This document shows positions 16,220-24,645 of a stretch of 64,000 bases of DNA, one piece after another. Every line of letters starts with the position of its first letter. Within the stretch, counting starts at the first letter, position 1. The notes beneath the pieces were generated by a model. That model was not told the origin of the DNA and searched no databases. It saw only the letters and a program-made list of their open reading frames with translations. Source of the stretch: Tropicimonas isoalkanivorans (GTDB lineage Bacteria; Pseudomonadota; Alphaproteobacteria; Rhodobacterales; Rhodobacteraceae); contig NZ_FOLG01000014.1 in assembly GCF_900112335.1 (NCBI RefSeq), positions 1 to 64,000 on the forward strand. The letters are read 5' to 3'. The position numbers were made by a program, and so were the translations under genes.

Positions 16220-16523
16220 GGCCGCTCCTTGGTGCGTTGGCACCCGTATCCATCTCGCGGCAGACCAACACGAAGGCACCGCCGCCTACAAGGGGCGGTT
16301 GGTGCGGATTTTGCGGGTGTGCTGGTCCTCGACCGATGCGTTGCCCCTCCTGGCCGGTTCATCCCGGGGTGTGGCGCGGAGGACGGGCGTGGTCGGGCGA
16401 TTGTAACTCCGCCAAGAGCGCACACCCCACTCGCGCCGCTTCGCGCCCCGATTGCGCGTGCAGGGGCCGGTGCGCTGTGATTGACTGCGCGCCAAACGAT
16501 ACGGCAGTTGCGGAGGCAAGGTG
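16220..16523. other. Divergent intergenic region, no gene seen
   Basis: These 304 bases separate the leftward aldo/keto reductase and the rightward TPP enzyme, so promoters for both should lie here. The 6-base inverted pair ACCAAC (16263-16268) and GTTGGT (16298-16303) could be an operator, but the spacing is long and the support weak. No small reading frame with a good ribosome site was found. Confidence 0.4.
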
Positions 16524-18089
16524 ATGAACGGTGCGGAATGCTTGGTTAAAACCCTTCTGGCGGGTGGGGTGGACGTCTGTTTCGCCAACCCCGGAACGTC
16601 GGAGATGCACTTCGTCGCCGCGCTGGATTCCCATCCGCAGATGCGCTGCATCCTCGGGCTGTTCGAGGGAGGCGTCACCGGGGCGGCGGACGGCTATTGG
16701 CGGATGACCGGACAGCCGGCGGCAACGCTGCTGCACCTCGCGCCGGGGTTCGGCAACGGATACGCAAATGTCCATAACGCGCGGAAGGGCTTCGGCGGGA
16801 TGGTCAACGTGGTGGGCGAGCACGCGGACTACCACCTGAAGTACGACGCGCCGCTGAAGGGCGATATCGAAGGTGTCGCGCGCGGTGTGTCCGACTGGCT
16901 TCGCGTCTCGAGCGATGCGCGTGCGGTTGCCGGGGACGGGGCCGATGCCGTCCGCGCGGCCCGGTCCGCCAACGGCCAGATTGCGACCCTCGTGCTGCCG
17001 GCGAACACTGCATGGGACGCCGCCGAAGCTCCCGCCGATCCCCTGCCGCCGGTCCGCCTGCACCGTCCCCGCCCGGACCAGATCCGCGCCGCTGCCGATG
17101 CGTTGCGCGCGGAGGGCGCCGCGCTCTTCGTCGGCGGGGCGGCGCTTCACGGCGACTTGGCGGTTCTTGCGGGCAAGATTGCCGCCCGAACGGGCTGCCG
17201 ACTGATGGCCGACCTTTTCGTTCCGCGCCTTCAGCGGGGCGCGGGCGCGGTCGCCATCGAGTGCATGTATTACGCCGTGCTCGAGAATGCGGAGATCCTG
17301 AAGGACGTCCGCCATATGGTGCTCGTCGGCGCTGGGGAACCCGTGGCCTTTTTCGCCTACCCCGACAAGCCGTCCACGCCGACACCGCCCTCCTGCCATC
17401 TGCTCGATCTCTGCGGGCCGCGTATGGACATCGCCTGGACGCTTCAGGCGCTGGCAGAGGAGACGGACGCGTTGGACAGCACGCCGGCGGTGTTGGCCCT
17501 GGACCTGCCTGCCCTTCCGTCGGGAACCATCACTGCGCAAAAAGTTGGTGCCGCACTGGCGGCGCTCCTGCCGGAGAACGCGATCGTGGTGAACGAAAGC
17601 GTCACCGCGGGGCAGCCACTGTCGGACGCGACGCGTACCGCGCGCCGCCACGATTGGCTGAACAACCCCGGCGGGGCGATCGGGGCGGCGCTGCCGCTGG
17701 CGGTCGGGGCCGCCGTGGCCTGCCCGGATCGCCGGGTCATCGCCGCCACCGGCGACGGTTCGGCCATGTACACGCTCCAGTCCTTATGGACGATGGCGCG
17801 GGAGCGGCTCGACGTGACCGTGATCGTCTTCGCGAATCGCGGATACCAGATCCTGCGCGGTGAACTGGCGAACGTTGGCGTCCACTCGGTGGGCCGCAAC
17901 GCCGAACGGATGTTCAATGTCGAAGACCCGCAGCTCGACTGGGTCGCGCTTGCCGCCGGGCATGGCGTGGCCGCGGAACGGGCGCACGACATGGACAGCT
18001 TTGTTGCGGCTTTCTCCGGTGCCGTTGAGCGGCCCGGTCCTTTCCTGATCGAGGTCTGCCTCCCCAGCAGCGCGCCAGGGTTCGCTTAA
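16524..18089 (+). CDS. Acetolactate synthase-like thiamine-diphosphate enzyme
   Basis: A 521-residue enzyme with the three-domain architecture of TPP-dependent acetolactate synthase or benzoylformate decarboxylase relatives. The catalytic Glu is E48 in LFEGGVTGAADGYWRMTG, and the TPP/Mg motif starts with GDGS at residue 410 and ends with the Asn of FANRGYQIL. No regulatory small subunit (ilvN) is adjacent, so it is probably not the biosynthetic acetolactate synthase; the real 2-keto acid substrate cannot be read from the sequence. Start: GTG 16521 and ATG 16524 are adjacent; I prefer the ATG because GGAGG stands 7 bases before it. Confidence 0.85.
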   Translation: MNGAECLVKTLLAGGVDVCFANPGTSEMHFVAALDSHPQMRCILGLFEGGVTGAADGYWRMTGQPAATLLHLAPGFGNGYANVHNARKGFGGMVNVVGEHADYHLKYDAPLKGDIEGVARGVSDWLRVSSDARAVAGDGADAVRAARSANGQIATLVLPANTAWDAAEAPADPLPPVRLHRPRPDQIRAAADALRAEGAALFVGGAALHGDLAVLAGKIAARTGCRLMADLFVPRLQRGAGAVAIECMYYAVLENAEILKDVRHMVLVGAGEPVAFFAYPDKPSTPTPPSCHLLDLCGPRMDIAWTLQALAEETDALDSTPAVLALDLPALPSGTITAQKVGAALAALLPENAIVVNESVTAGQPLSDATRTARRHDWLNNPGGAIGAALPLAVGAAVACPDRRVIAATGDGSAMYTLQSLWTMARERLDVTVIVFANRGYQILRGELANVGVHSVGRNAERMFNVEDPQLDWVALAAGHGVAAERAHDMDSFVAAFSGAVERPGPFLIEVCLPSSAPGFA

Positions 18090-18392
18090 CTCGCGTTCGG
18101 TTCAGCCTCGCCCTGCGGTCCTTATTGCGGGCGGCGTTGGGTCGGGCAGTGCCAACCCGATTGGCGGACCCGTCGATCATGGCAGTGCGGTCATATCACT
18201 CTGCGACGTCGGGTGGCGGCCAGGTCAGGCACGCCACTGCGGAGTGTCTTCGCGAAGGCATGGGAATGCACGGGTTACCGATGTCACCACAGCGCAGGGG
18301 CCGGTATTGCGTGCCGCTGTATCGCGGGCGCTGGCTTCTGCGGGTTTGCGGGGAACGGTCGCCCTCAACCTCCGAGGGTGCGGTTCGGGCGC
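18090..18392. other. Gene-free stretch
   Basis: These 303 bases lie between the TPP enzyme gene and a small minus-strand frame. Several reading frames of 60-117 codons cross it, but none has a family motif or a convincing ribosome site. I see no clear terminator or repeat. Confidence 0.4.
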
Positions 18393-18539
18393 TTACGTCT
18401 CCGAACCGGTATCGATCAGCCAACCGCCGGGGCCGGCAACGGTGTCCGGCAGGATGGCGACGAGAAACTCATGGATGACGCAACAAAGAAGGAAGCTCAT
18501 GATCAACTCTCCCACCGTCAACTGCGACAACCACTCCAT
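18393..18539 (-). CDS. Predicted small hydrophobic protein (48 residues)
   Basis: A short frame behind an unusually strong ribosome site: AAGGAGGAGG ends three bases before the ATG at 18539. The product has an amphipathic start (MEWLSQLTVGEL), a hydrophobic stretch of about 20 residues (IMSFLLCCVIHEFLVAIL) that could span a membrane, and a short polar tail (WLIDTGSET). Two adjacent Cys and a His-Glu pair lie inside the hydrophobic segment. I do not recognise a family. It stands alone, convergent with the TPP gene and divergent from the CorA-type gene. The case rests on the ribosome site and composition. Confidence 0.5.
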   Translation of the reverse strand: MEWLSQLTVGELIMSFLLCCVIHEFLVAILPDTVAGPGGWLIDTGSET

Positions 18540-18781
18540 GGCCTCCTCCTTCACTATGTAACCATGGATAAATTCGCAGCCCAATGAGGCACCGACGTGG
18601 CCACAGAGAGTCGTTCCGCGGGTTTTACCGGGGTTCCGTCGGGGCAACTTTCGCCACTGTCGCGGAGTTGGTGGGCACCCCACGCCCGGACCGAACCCGG
18701 CGTGGTGACAGGCGGGCTTGGATGATCTTTCGCGCGGGTATACCCAAGGGCTGTTGATAAAGGCAGTGCAGGTCCGAGCAA

Positions 18782-19744
18782 ATGCTTCTTGCCCATCGGA
18801 ACACGGAAGGTGGTCTGCGCCGGTTCGAGCCACCCGAAGGCGGCGTCACCGACGCCGTTTGGATCGACCTGCTCGACCCCCAGCCGGAGGAGGTCGCCCA
18901 AGTCGAGGCGTTGGGGATCGCGGTGCCCCGCCTCGCGGATATGGAGGAGATCCAGATTTCCAGCCGGCTCTACCGCGAGGGCAATGCGGACTACATCACA
19001 GTCGTTCTGCCCGGCGTCTCGCCGGAGGGCCGGCGCCTGTCGCGGCCTGTCTGCTTTATCCTTTCCCCGGAGCGGCTCGTAACCGTGCGATACCACGCAC
19101 CCGAGCCATTCGACCGTTACGCCGCCAGCGCCGCTCGTGACAGCGAGGGACCGCAGACGCCCAGCCGGGTAGCGATGGGGTTGGTCGAGGGGATCGTCGG
19201 TCAGCTTGCGGATACGTTGGAGGATATCGGGAGCAAGCTCGATGCCACCTCCTTGGAGGTGTTCGAGGTGGGAAAGCAGCACAGGTCGGAGATGCTGCAG
19301 CAGTCATTGGTCTCCACCGGGTACCTTGGCGAGCGCATCGGACGAGTGCGATTGTCCCTGCTGACGCTGGAGCGGGCGCTCAACTACATCGACGAATTTC
19401 CCATCGAGAAGGAAACCAGTCGCGAGGCGAAACGACTCGCGCGCGGACAGTCGCGGGATATCGCGGCGCTCGAGGTCCACGCCGATTTCCTCTCACAGCG
19501 CGTCTCCTTCGTCACCGATGCCACGCTGGGCCTGATCGATTTGGAACAGAACAAGGCGGTTTCCGTTTTGTCCGCGCTGGTGGCCCTTTTCGCGCCCGCC
19601 ACGCTGATCGCGTCAATCTATGGGATGAACTTTCGCTGGATGCCCGGTCTGCACAGCGATTGGGGCGTGATCGGCGCGGTCGCGCTGATGATTGTCTCGG
19701 CCGCGGCGGGATACCTTTACTTCAAGCGGCGCGGCTGGTTGTGA
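18782..19744 (+). CDS. CorA-family divalent cation transporter (ZntB-like)
   Basis: A 320-residue inner-membrane channel of the CorA/ZntB superfamily. It has a long soluble alpha/beta and helical N-terminal domain, then two C-terminal transmembrane segments (about residues 258-280 and 293-313). The selectivity motif GMN appears as IYGMNFRWMP at the end of the first membrane helix, which is diagnostic. Sequence in the loop (no MPEL extension) and the acidic N-terminus resemble the ZntB branch, so zinc export or uptake is as likely as magnesium. Only a weak ribosome site precedes the ATG. Confidence 0.88.
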   Translation: MLLAHRNTEGGLRRFEPPEGGVTDAVWIDLLDPQPEEVAQVEALGIAVPRLADMEEIQISSRLYREGNADYITVVLPGVSPEGRRLSRPVCFILSPERLVTVRYHAPEPFDRYAASAARDSEGPQTPSRVAMGLVEGIVGQLADTLEDIGSKLDATSLEVFEVGKQHRSEMLQQSLVSTGYLGERIGRVRLSLLTLERALNYIDEFPIEKETSREAKRLARGQSRDIAALEVHADFLSQRVSFVTDATLGLIDLEQNKAVSVLSALVALFAPATLIASIYGMNFRWMPGLHSDWGVIGAVALMIVSAAAGYLYFKRRGWL

Positions 19745-19837
19745 TCGGCGCTAGGAATGGGACGGCGAACATGAAGGACCGGACAGGAGGCACGGCAACG
19801 GGCTGCGCGCGCGAACGCGTGTCGAGGGCGGCGTAGC

Positions 19838-20380
19838 ATGGCGGGGCGATTGTTCGCCGTCGTCGGACCGACCGGCGCGGGTAAGCATACTTTGATGGCC
19901 GAGGCGCAGAAGCGGCGCCCGGACCTGCATCTCGTGCGCCGGGTCATCACGCGCCCGGAGGAGGCGGGCGGCGAGCCATTCGAGGGGGTGAGCCAGCAGG
20001 AGTTTGCGCGCCGAAAGGCGGCCGGGGATTTCGCGCTCGACTGGGAGACGAACGGCGTGCACTACGGAATTCCCACCAGCATCGACCGCGCCATCTCGGA
20101 AGGGCGGGACGTTCTGTTCAACGGCTCCCGCGGGGTACTCGGTCAGGCTTGGGAGGAGTTTCCCGGCCTGACGGTGATTCTCGTCACGGCGTCCGTGCCC
20201 GTGCTCGCAGACCGGCTGGCCGCGCTTGGGCAGGAAAGCCGGGCGGACATTGCCCGAAGGCTGGCGCGGGCGGATTACGAAATCCCCTATGGCCCGCCGA
20301 TCGTGGTGGTGGAAAACGACGGCGCGTTGGATCAGGCGGTGACGGCTTTCCTGTCGGTTCTTCAGCCGCTCAGCGTGTAG
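19838..20380 (+). CDS. phnN: Ribose 1,5-bisphosphate phosphokinase PhnN
   Basis: Guanylate kinase-like enzyme of phosphonate metabolism that makes 5-phosphoribosyl diphosphate from ribose 1,5-bisphosphate. It is 180 residues. The P-loop is GPTGAGKHT (residues 10-18), followed by RRVITRP and a lid region with ADIARRLAR. The 3' end overlaps the convergent DUF1045 gene by 19 bases. PhnM and the DUF1045 protein, both phosphonate-linked, flank it, which supports PhnN over an ordinary guanylate kinase. Confidence 0.88.
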   Translation: MAGRLFAVVGPTGAGKHTLMAEAQKRRPDLHLVRRVITRPEEAGGEPFEGVSQQEFARRKAAGDFALDWETNGVHYGIPTSIDRAISEGRDVLFNGSRGVLGQAWEEFPGLTVILVTASVPVLADRLAALGQESRADIARRLARADYEIPYGPPIVVVENDGALDQAVTAFLSVLQPLSV

Positions 20381-21051
20381 CGGTGCAGATTGTGGAACCG
20401 CCCGTCCTGACCCTCGCCGAACAAGCAGATATCGCGAATCCTGACAGGACTCGGCAGGATCGGGTCGAGCACCGGGCGCAGCCGTGCAGCGACGGCGTCG
20501 CCCTCGCCATCCGGCAGCTTTCCCGTCAACGTCATGTGGAACCGGAACTCCTCCATGACGTAGGGATAGCCCCACTTTTGCAGCAGGACCTCCTGATTGC
20601 GGGTCAAGCCCACCTTCCGGCGTTGTTCCAGTTCGGCTTCTCCTGGCGCGGCACGAAAGCCGTCCAGCGCTTCGACGACGCGAGCCGCCAGCAGGGCAAG
20701 CGGCGTGGTGTCGCCCTCGGGCACCAGCGCCAGGAAGCCGTCCAGCCGGTCCAGCTTGAGACCATCCAGCAGAACCGGCTCCAGCGCGGAGGCCAGTGCC
20801 AAGGTCGCGTTGTGCAACTCGGCGACGTCGAATCCCGGCTTCAGCCGGAACGGCGGCTTCAAGGTCGCGTGGAGGCCATACTTATGCGGCGTCTTCGTGA
20901 TCTCGGCGGTGGGCATCGGCAGGCCCGGCAGGTCCGGATGCGCAACCTTGCGGCCTCCGCGCGGGTCCCAACCGAGCCATGCGGCGCCGAAATCAGCCAG
21001 CGGCCCCGGTGGCGGGGCATAGAAAATCGCGTAACGCGTGAAACCGTCCAT
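20362..21051 (-). CDS. DUF1045 phosphonate-associated protein (2H phosphoesterase-like)
   Basis: A 229-residue member of DUF1045, which in alphaproteobacteria is encoded with C-P lyase genes. Two His-x-Thr motifs, in YGLHATLKPPF and FRFHMTLTGKL, mark the 2H phosphoesterase fold, so a cyclic phosphate or phosphodiester substrate is plausible. The start ATG at 21051 has AGGAGG 7 bases upstream; a longer frame to 21138 is not needed. It is convergent with phnN (19-base overlap) and divergent from phnM (74 bases), an arrangement unlike a simple phn operon. Reaction unknown. Confidence 0.85.
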   Translation of the reverse strand: MDGFTRYAIFYAPPPGPLADFGAAWLGWDPRGGRKVAHPDLPGLPMPTAEITKTPHKYGLHATLKPPFRLKPGFDVAELHNATLALASALEPVLLDGLKLDRLDGFLALVPEGDTTPLALLAARVVEALDGFRAAPGEAELEQRRKVGLTRNQEVLLQKWGYPYVMEEFRFHMTLTGKLPDGEGDAVAARLRPVLDPILPSPVRIRDICLFGEGQDGRFHNLHRYTLSG

Positions 21052-21125
21052 TACGAGCCTCCTGCATCGACGCGCGTAGCACAGTGCGGCGCAGCCTGCG
21101 AGAGCGGAGCGAACTGGAACACCCC

Positions 21126-22265
21126 ATGACGCCAACAATTCTCGCCAATGCGCAGCTTGTTCTGCCCGATGAAACGTTCCGAGGCAGCCTGAAGATCGAA
21201 GACGGCCGGATCGCCGACATCGCCCCCGGTACGAGCGTGCCCGCCGACGCTGTGGACTGTGCTGGCGACCTGGTGATGCCGGGGCTGATCGAGCTTCATA
21301 CCGACAATCTGGAACGGCACATCCGCCCCCGTCCGAAGGTCGACTGGCCCCACGCCGCCGCCATCATCGCCCATGATGGCGAACTGGCCAGCGTTGGCAT
21401 CACGACGGTCTTTGACGCGATGCGGGTGGGATCGGTGCCGCGAGCGAGCAACGATTACCCCGAATATGCCCGCCAACTTGCGAGCGAGCTGTTGCAGCTC
21501 CGCGCCGAGGGGGCGCTGCGGATCAGCCACTATCTGCACCTCCGCGCCGAGATCTGTTCTGCCACGCTGGTGCCGGAGATGGCGTCTTTCGGGCCGGAAG
21601 ACAGGGTGAGGATCGTGAGCCTGATGGACCATACACCCGGCCAGCGGCAGTTCCGCGACATGGAGAAGCTGAAGCAGTACGTTCAGGGAAAGTATGAGAT
21701 GACGGATGCGGGGTTCGAGGACCACGTATCTGAGATGCGTGCGCTCCGGGATCGACATGGGGAGCAGCATGAACGGGCGGCGGTGGCGGAGGCACGCCGC
21801 TACGGCGCCGTTCTTGCCAGCCACGACGACACAGACGCGGCTCATGTGGAAACCTCCGCCGGGTATGGCGTGCGGCTCGCCGAGTTTCCGACCACGCGGC
21901 AGGCCGCCGAAGCCTGCCGGGCGCAGGGAATCTCGGTGATGATGGGGGCGCCAAATCTGGTCCGTGGCGGGAGCCATTCCGGTAACGTGGCCGCATTGGA
22001 CCTGGCCCAGGCCGACGTTCTCGACATCGTCAGTTCGGATTACGTCCCCTCTGCGCTGCTGTCGGCCGCGCTGATGCTGGGGGATCTGTGGGGGGATCTT
22101 CCGCGCGGCGTGCGAACTGTCACGCGAGCGCCCGCTGACGCTGTGGACATGCCGGACCGTGGACGGCTGCAGATCGGCGCCCGGGCCGATGTGATCCGTG
22201 TACACAGAGTGGCAGGCGCCGGCGCGGTGCGCGGCGCCTGGGTTGCCGGGCGGCGGGTGGCCTGA
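21126..22265 (+). CDS. phnM: Alpha-D-ribose 1-methylphosphonate 5-triphosphate diphosphatase PhnM
   Basis: Amidohydrolase-superfamily enzyme that removes pyrophosphate from alkylphosphonate ribose triphosphate ahead of the C-P lyase step. It is 379 residues. The metal-binding segment MPGLIELHTDNLERH is typical of PhnM, as are SLMDHTPGQRQF, ASHDDTDAAHV and MGAPNLVRGGSHSGNV. I chose the ATG at 21126; the frame extends upstream to 21084 without a better start. The core genes phnGHIJKL are not in this window, so they must lie elsewhere or be absent. Confidence 0.93.
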   Translation: MTPTILANAQLVLPDETFRGSLKIEDGRIADIAPGTSVPADAVDCAGDLVMPGLIELHTDNLERHIRPRPKVDWPHAAAIIAHDGELASVGITTVFDAMRVGSVPRASNDYPEYARQLASELLQLRAEGALRISHYLHLRAEICSATLVPEMASFGPEDRVRIVSLMDHTPGQRQFRDMEKLKQYVQGKYEMTDAGFEDHVSEMRALRDRHGEQHERAAVAEARRYGAVLASHDDTDAAHVETSAGYGVRLAEFPTTRQAAEACRAQGISVMMGAPNLVRGGSHSGNVAALDLAQADVLDIVSSDYVPSALLSAALMLGDLWGDLPRGVRTVTRAPADAVDMPDRGRLQIGARADVIRVHRVAGAGAVRGAWVAGRRVA

Positions 22266-22294
22266 GGCGCGACGGCTCCGCGCCGCCGCACGTT

Positions 22295-22720
22295 TCAGAG
22301 GCCGAAGCCGATGTCGGTTCGCGAGCTCGCGTTTAGAACCGCCATGCAGTCCGGCGCTTCGCCCTCGGCAGCGCTGCACTCGGACACGCTGTTGACCAGC
22401 AGCCGCGAGATACCCTCGCAAGGCTGGTCGGCAAGATCGAACTGGACGACCTTGGTCCTGCCGTTGGTCAGCGCCCCGAATTCGAGGATGAGCAGCCGCG
22501 AAACGATGTCTTCGGCATCGAAAACAGCCACTTCGAAGGAAATCGCCGACAGGTCCGTGCCCGTCCCGTTGCGGGCCACGTAGGTCATGCGGCAGCCGTT
22601 CTCCGCCTCCCGCGCGTTGTTCAGCTCAAGCCCGAAACCGCCGTCCTGGGCAAATGCCGCAGAGGAGCCCAGGGTTGTCACGGTCGCCACGGCCATGGCG
22701 GTGAGGAATTTCGGCATCAT
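22295..22720 (-). CDS. Small secreted protein of unknown function
   Basis: A 141-residue protein with a clear Sec signal peptide (residues 1 to about 24, ending AAFAQ), then a predicted beta-rich domain. Four Cys in the mature part (in NGCRM, QPCEG, SECSA and DCMAV) could form two disulfides. There is no catalytic motif I recognise. Two ATGs are adjacent (22720 and 22717), with GAGAGGGG about 9 bases upstream. It is convergent with phnM, and a short GGCGCG/CGCGCC hairpin lies between them. Confidence 0.7.
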   Translation of the reverse strand: MMPKFLTAMAVATVTTLGSSAAFAQDGGFGLELNNAREAENGCRMTYVARNGTGTDLSAISFEVAVFDAEDIVSRLLILEFGALTNGRTKVVQFDLADQPCEGISRLLVNSVSECSAAEGEAPDCMAVLNASSRTDIGFGL

Positions 22721-23086
22721 CGGTTCGCCCCTCTCAAAGTCCCACAAAAAAACGTCCGTGGACAATGTGCTAGCACGACCCCGCCGCGTGGCAAAGCCCC
22801 GAGCGTAACGTCATGAAGCAGAGCCGCCTTCCACGGCTGTCAGAGGGGCACTTCGAATGCGCGAAGTACCGGGGAAAAATGCGGCAAGTCAGTGCTTGCT
22901 GCGTGAGCAAACGCCATGCGGCGGTGCGGCATATTTGCAATGCAGGTGCAAAATGGGCGAAATTGGCTAACTGATATGCCAGGGGAGGTTTCGTTTGGCG
23001 GGGCACTTGGGCCATAGCCTGCTGTAATGTAGAGGCAACGGCAGACTGCGCTCAGGTCGGTCCGCCGTGGTAGTTCGGGGACTGGG
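22721..23086. other. Intergenic region with the promoter of the MaoC-PTA gene
   Basis: These 366 bases lie between the divergent secreted-protein gene and the MaoC-PTA gene. They hold the TTTGCA palindrome described separately. A minus-strand frame of 81 codons crosses it without motif or ribosome site, so I do not call a gene. Confidence 0.4.
22934..22952. promoter_or_regulatory. Possible operator, TTTGCA-N7-TGCAAA
   Basis: A perfect 6-base inverted repeat with a 7-base spacer, about 135 bases before the MaoC-PTA start. TTTGCAAA half-sites are known for RamB/PccR-type regulators of acetate and propionate genes. The match to that class is my inference from the half-site and the neighbouring gene. 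Confidence 0.35.
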
Positions 23087-24484
23087 ATGAAAGACCTTCA
23101 CATGAAAACCATAACCAATACACCCTGGGACCAGCTGGAAATCGGAATGGAGGCAGAGGTACGCCGGATCTGCCGCGCCGATGACTTCTATGTGTTTGCC
23201 AATATCAGCGGCAACATGAACCCCAAGCATTTCCCCCGCTTCAAGAACGTCGAAGGGGCGCTGAAGGAGCCGGTGGCACCGGCGATGTGGGTGTCGACCC
23301 TCATCGCGTCGGCGCTCGGGCGCAAGCTTCCCGGACCGGGCATGCTTTACAAGTCGCAGTCGCTGAACTTCTTCGAGCGGGCGTTCGCGGGCGACGAGAT
23401 CATCGTTCGGGTGAAACTGATCGAGAAGAAGCCGGATTATGTCGCCGTCTTCGAGTGCAAGGTCGATACCGCCGACGGGAAAAAGCTGGTGGAGGGCGTG
23501 GCCGAGGTCTTTGCTCCGACCGAGCCGATGGACTACGTCATCGACGATCTGCCCGGCCTGATCGTGCAGCGCCATGCGATCTTCGACAAGCTCCTGAAAG
23601 AGGCCGAACCCCTGCCGCCATTGAAGACGGCCGTTGTCGCGCCAGAGACGGAAGACGCGCTGCTCGGCCCGCTCCTGGGGTATGACCATACCCTGATCGA
23701 TCCGATTCTTATCGGGGACGAAAGGAAGATTCGCGAAGCTGCCGAAAAGGTCGGGCGCGACCTGAGCGGCTTCGAGATCATCGACGAGCCCTCTCACCGT
23801 CTCGCGGCCGATATCGGAACGCGTCTGGTGAACGAAGGGCAGGCGGCAGCGCTCATGAAGGGGAACCTGCATACCGACGTCCTGCTCGGGGCGGTGGTCA
23901 AACGCGATGGTGGGCTGCGTGTCGGGCGCCGGCTCAGCCACGTGTTCGTGATGGACGTGCCGGGACTCAATCACCTGCTGCTCATTTCGGACGGTGCCAT
24001 CAACATCGCGCCGGACCTGGAGACCAAGGTCGACATCACGCAGAACGCCATCGACTTGGCCCATACCCTCGGTATCCGGGAACCCAAGGTGGGCATCCTG
24101 TCGGCGGTGGAGACGGTGACACCCAAGATCCCGTCAACGTTGGAAGCGGCGGCGCTGTCCAAGATGGCGGAGCGCGGTCAGATCAAGGGCGCGCTGGTCG
24201 ACGGGCCTTTGGCGATGGATAACGCGATCGACCTCGGGGCCGCGCGCACCAAGGGAATCCGCTCGATGGTGGCGGGCCAGGCAGAGATCCTGATCGCACC
24301 GAACCTCGAGTCGGCAAACATGCTGGCGAAAGAGTTGACCTTCATCGCCCATGCCGAGGCCGGCGGTCTCGTGATCGGCGCGAAATGCCCGGTCATTCTC
24401 ACCAGCCGGGCTGACGACGACAAGGCGCGACTGGTGTCCTGCGCGGTGGCCGCACTTTATGCGCATCGCAAGAAACCGATGTGA
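23087..24484 (+). CDS. Bifunctional MaoC-domain hydratase / phosphate acyltransferase
   Basis: A 465-residue fusion. Residues about 10-155 form a MaoC hot-dog domain (enoyl-CoA hydratase type; SGNMNPKH, PVAPAMWVSTLIASALG). Residues about 190-460 form a phosphate acetyl/butyryltransferase domain (PTA_PTB) with DGPLAMDNAIDLGAA and the C-terminal GAKCPVILTSRADD. The second domain should interconvert acyl-CoA and acyl phosphate. An acetate kinase gene usually follows this fusion in Rhodobacterales; here the next gene is an aldo/keto reductase, so the kinase is not adjacent. Start is ATG 23087, alternative ATG 23102; neither has a strong ribosome site. Confidence 0.9.
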   Translation: MKDLHMKTITNTPWDQLEIGMEAEVRRICRADDFYVFANISGNMNPKHFPRFKNVEGALKEPVAPAMWVSTLIASALGRKLPGPGMLYKSQSLNFFERAFAGDEIIVRVKLIEKKPDYVAVFECKVDTADGKKLVEGVAEVFAPTEPMDYVIDDLPGLIVQRHAIFDKLLKEAEPLPPLKTAVVAPETEDALLGPLLGYDHTLIDPILIGDERKIREAAEKVGRDLSGFEIIDEPSHRLAADIGTRLVNEGQAAALMKGNLHTDVLLGAVVKRDGGLRVGRRLSHVFVMDVPGLNHLLLISDGAINIAPDLETKVDITQNAIDLAHTLGIREPKVGILSAVETVTPKIPSTLEAAALSKMAERGQIKGALVDGPLAMDNAIDLGAARTKGIRSMVAGQAEILIAPNLESANMLAKELTFIAHAEAGGLVIGAKCPVILTSRADDDKARLVSCAVAALYAHRKKPM

Positions 24485-24645
24485 GTCGCCCGCCCGTCCC
24501 GCAGCGGTCCCAAGCTTCCGGTCAGCGCCACGATCTGTCGCGGCCCGGATGCTTTGACCCGGGCGGGAAGGGCGCAGATAACCGGTCCGATTGACTACGC
24601 CTCGGGCCGCTTCGAGGTCCGGCGCGGCCTATAAGGGAGGCAAGG

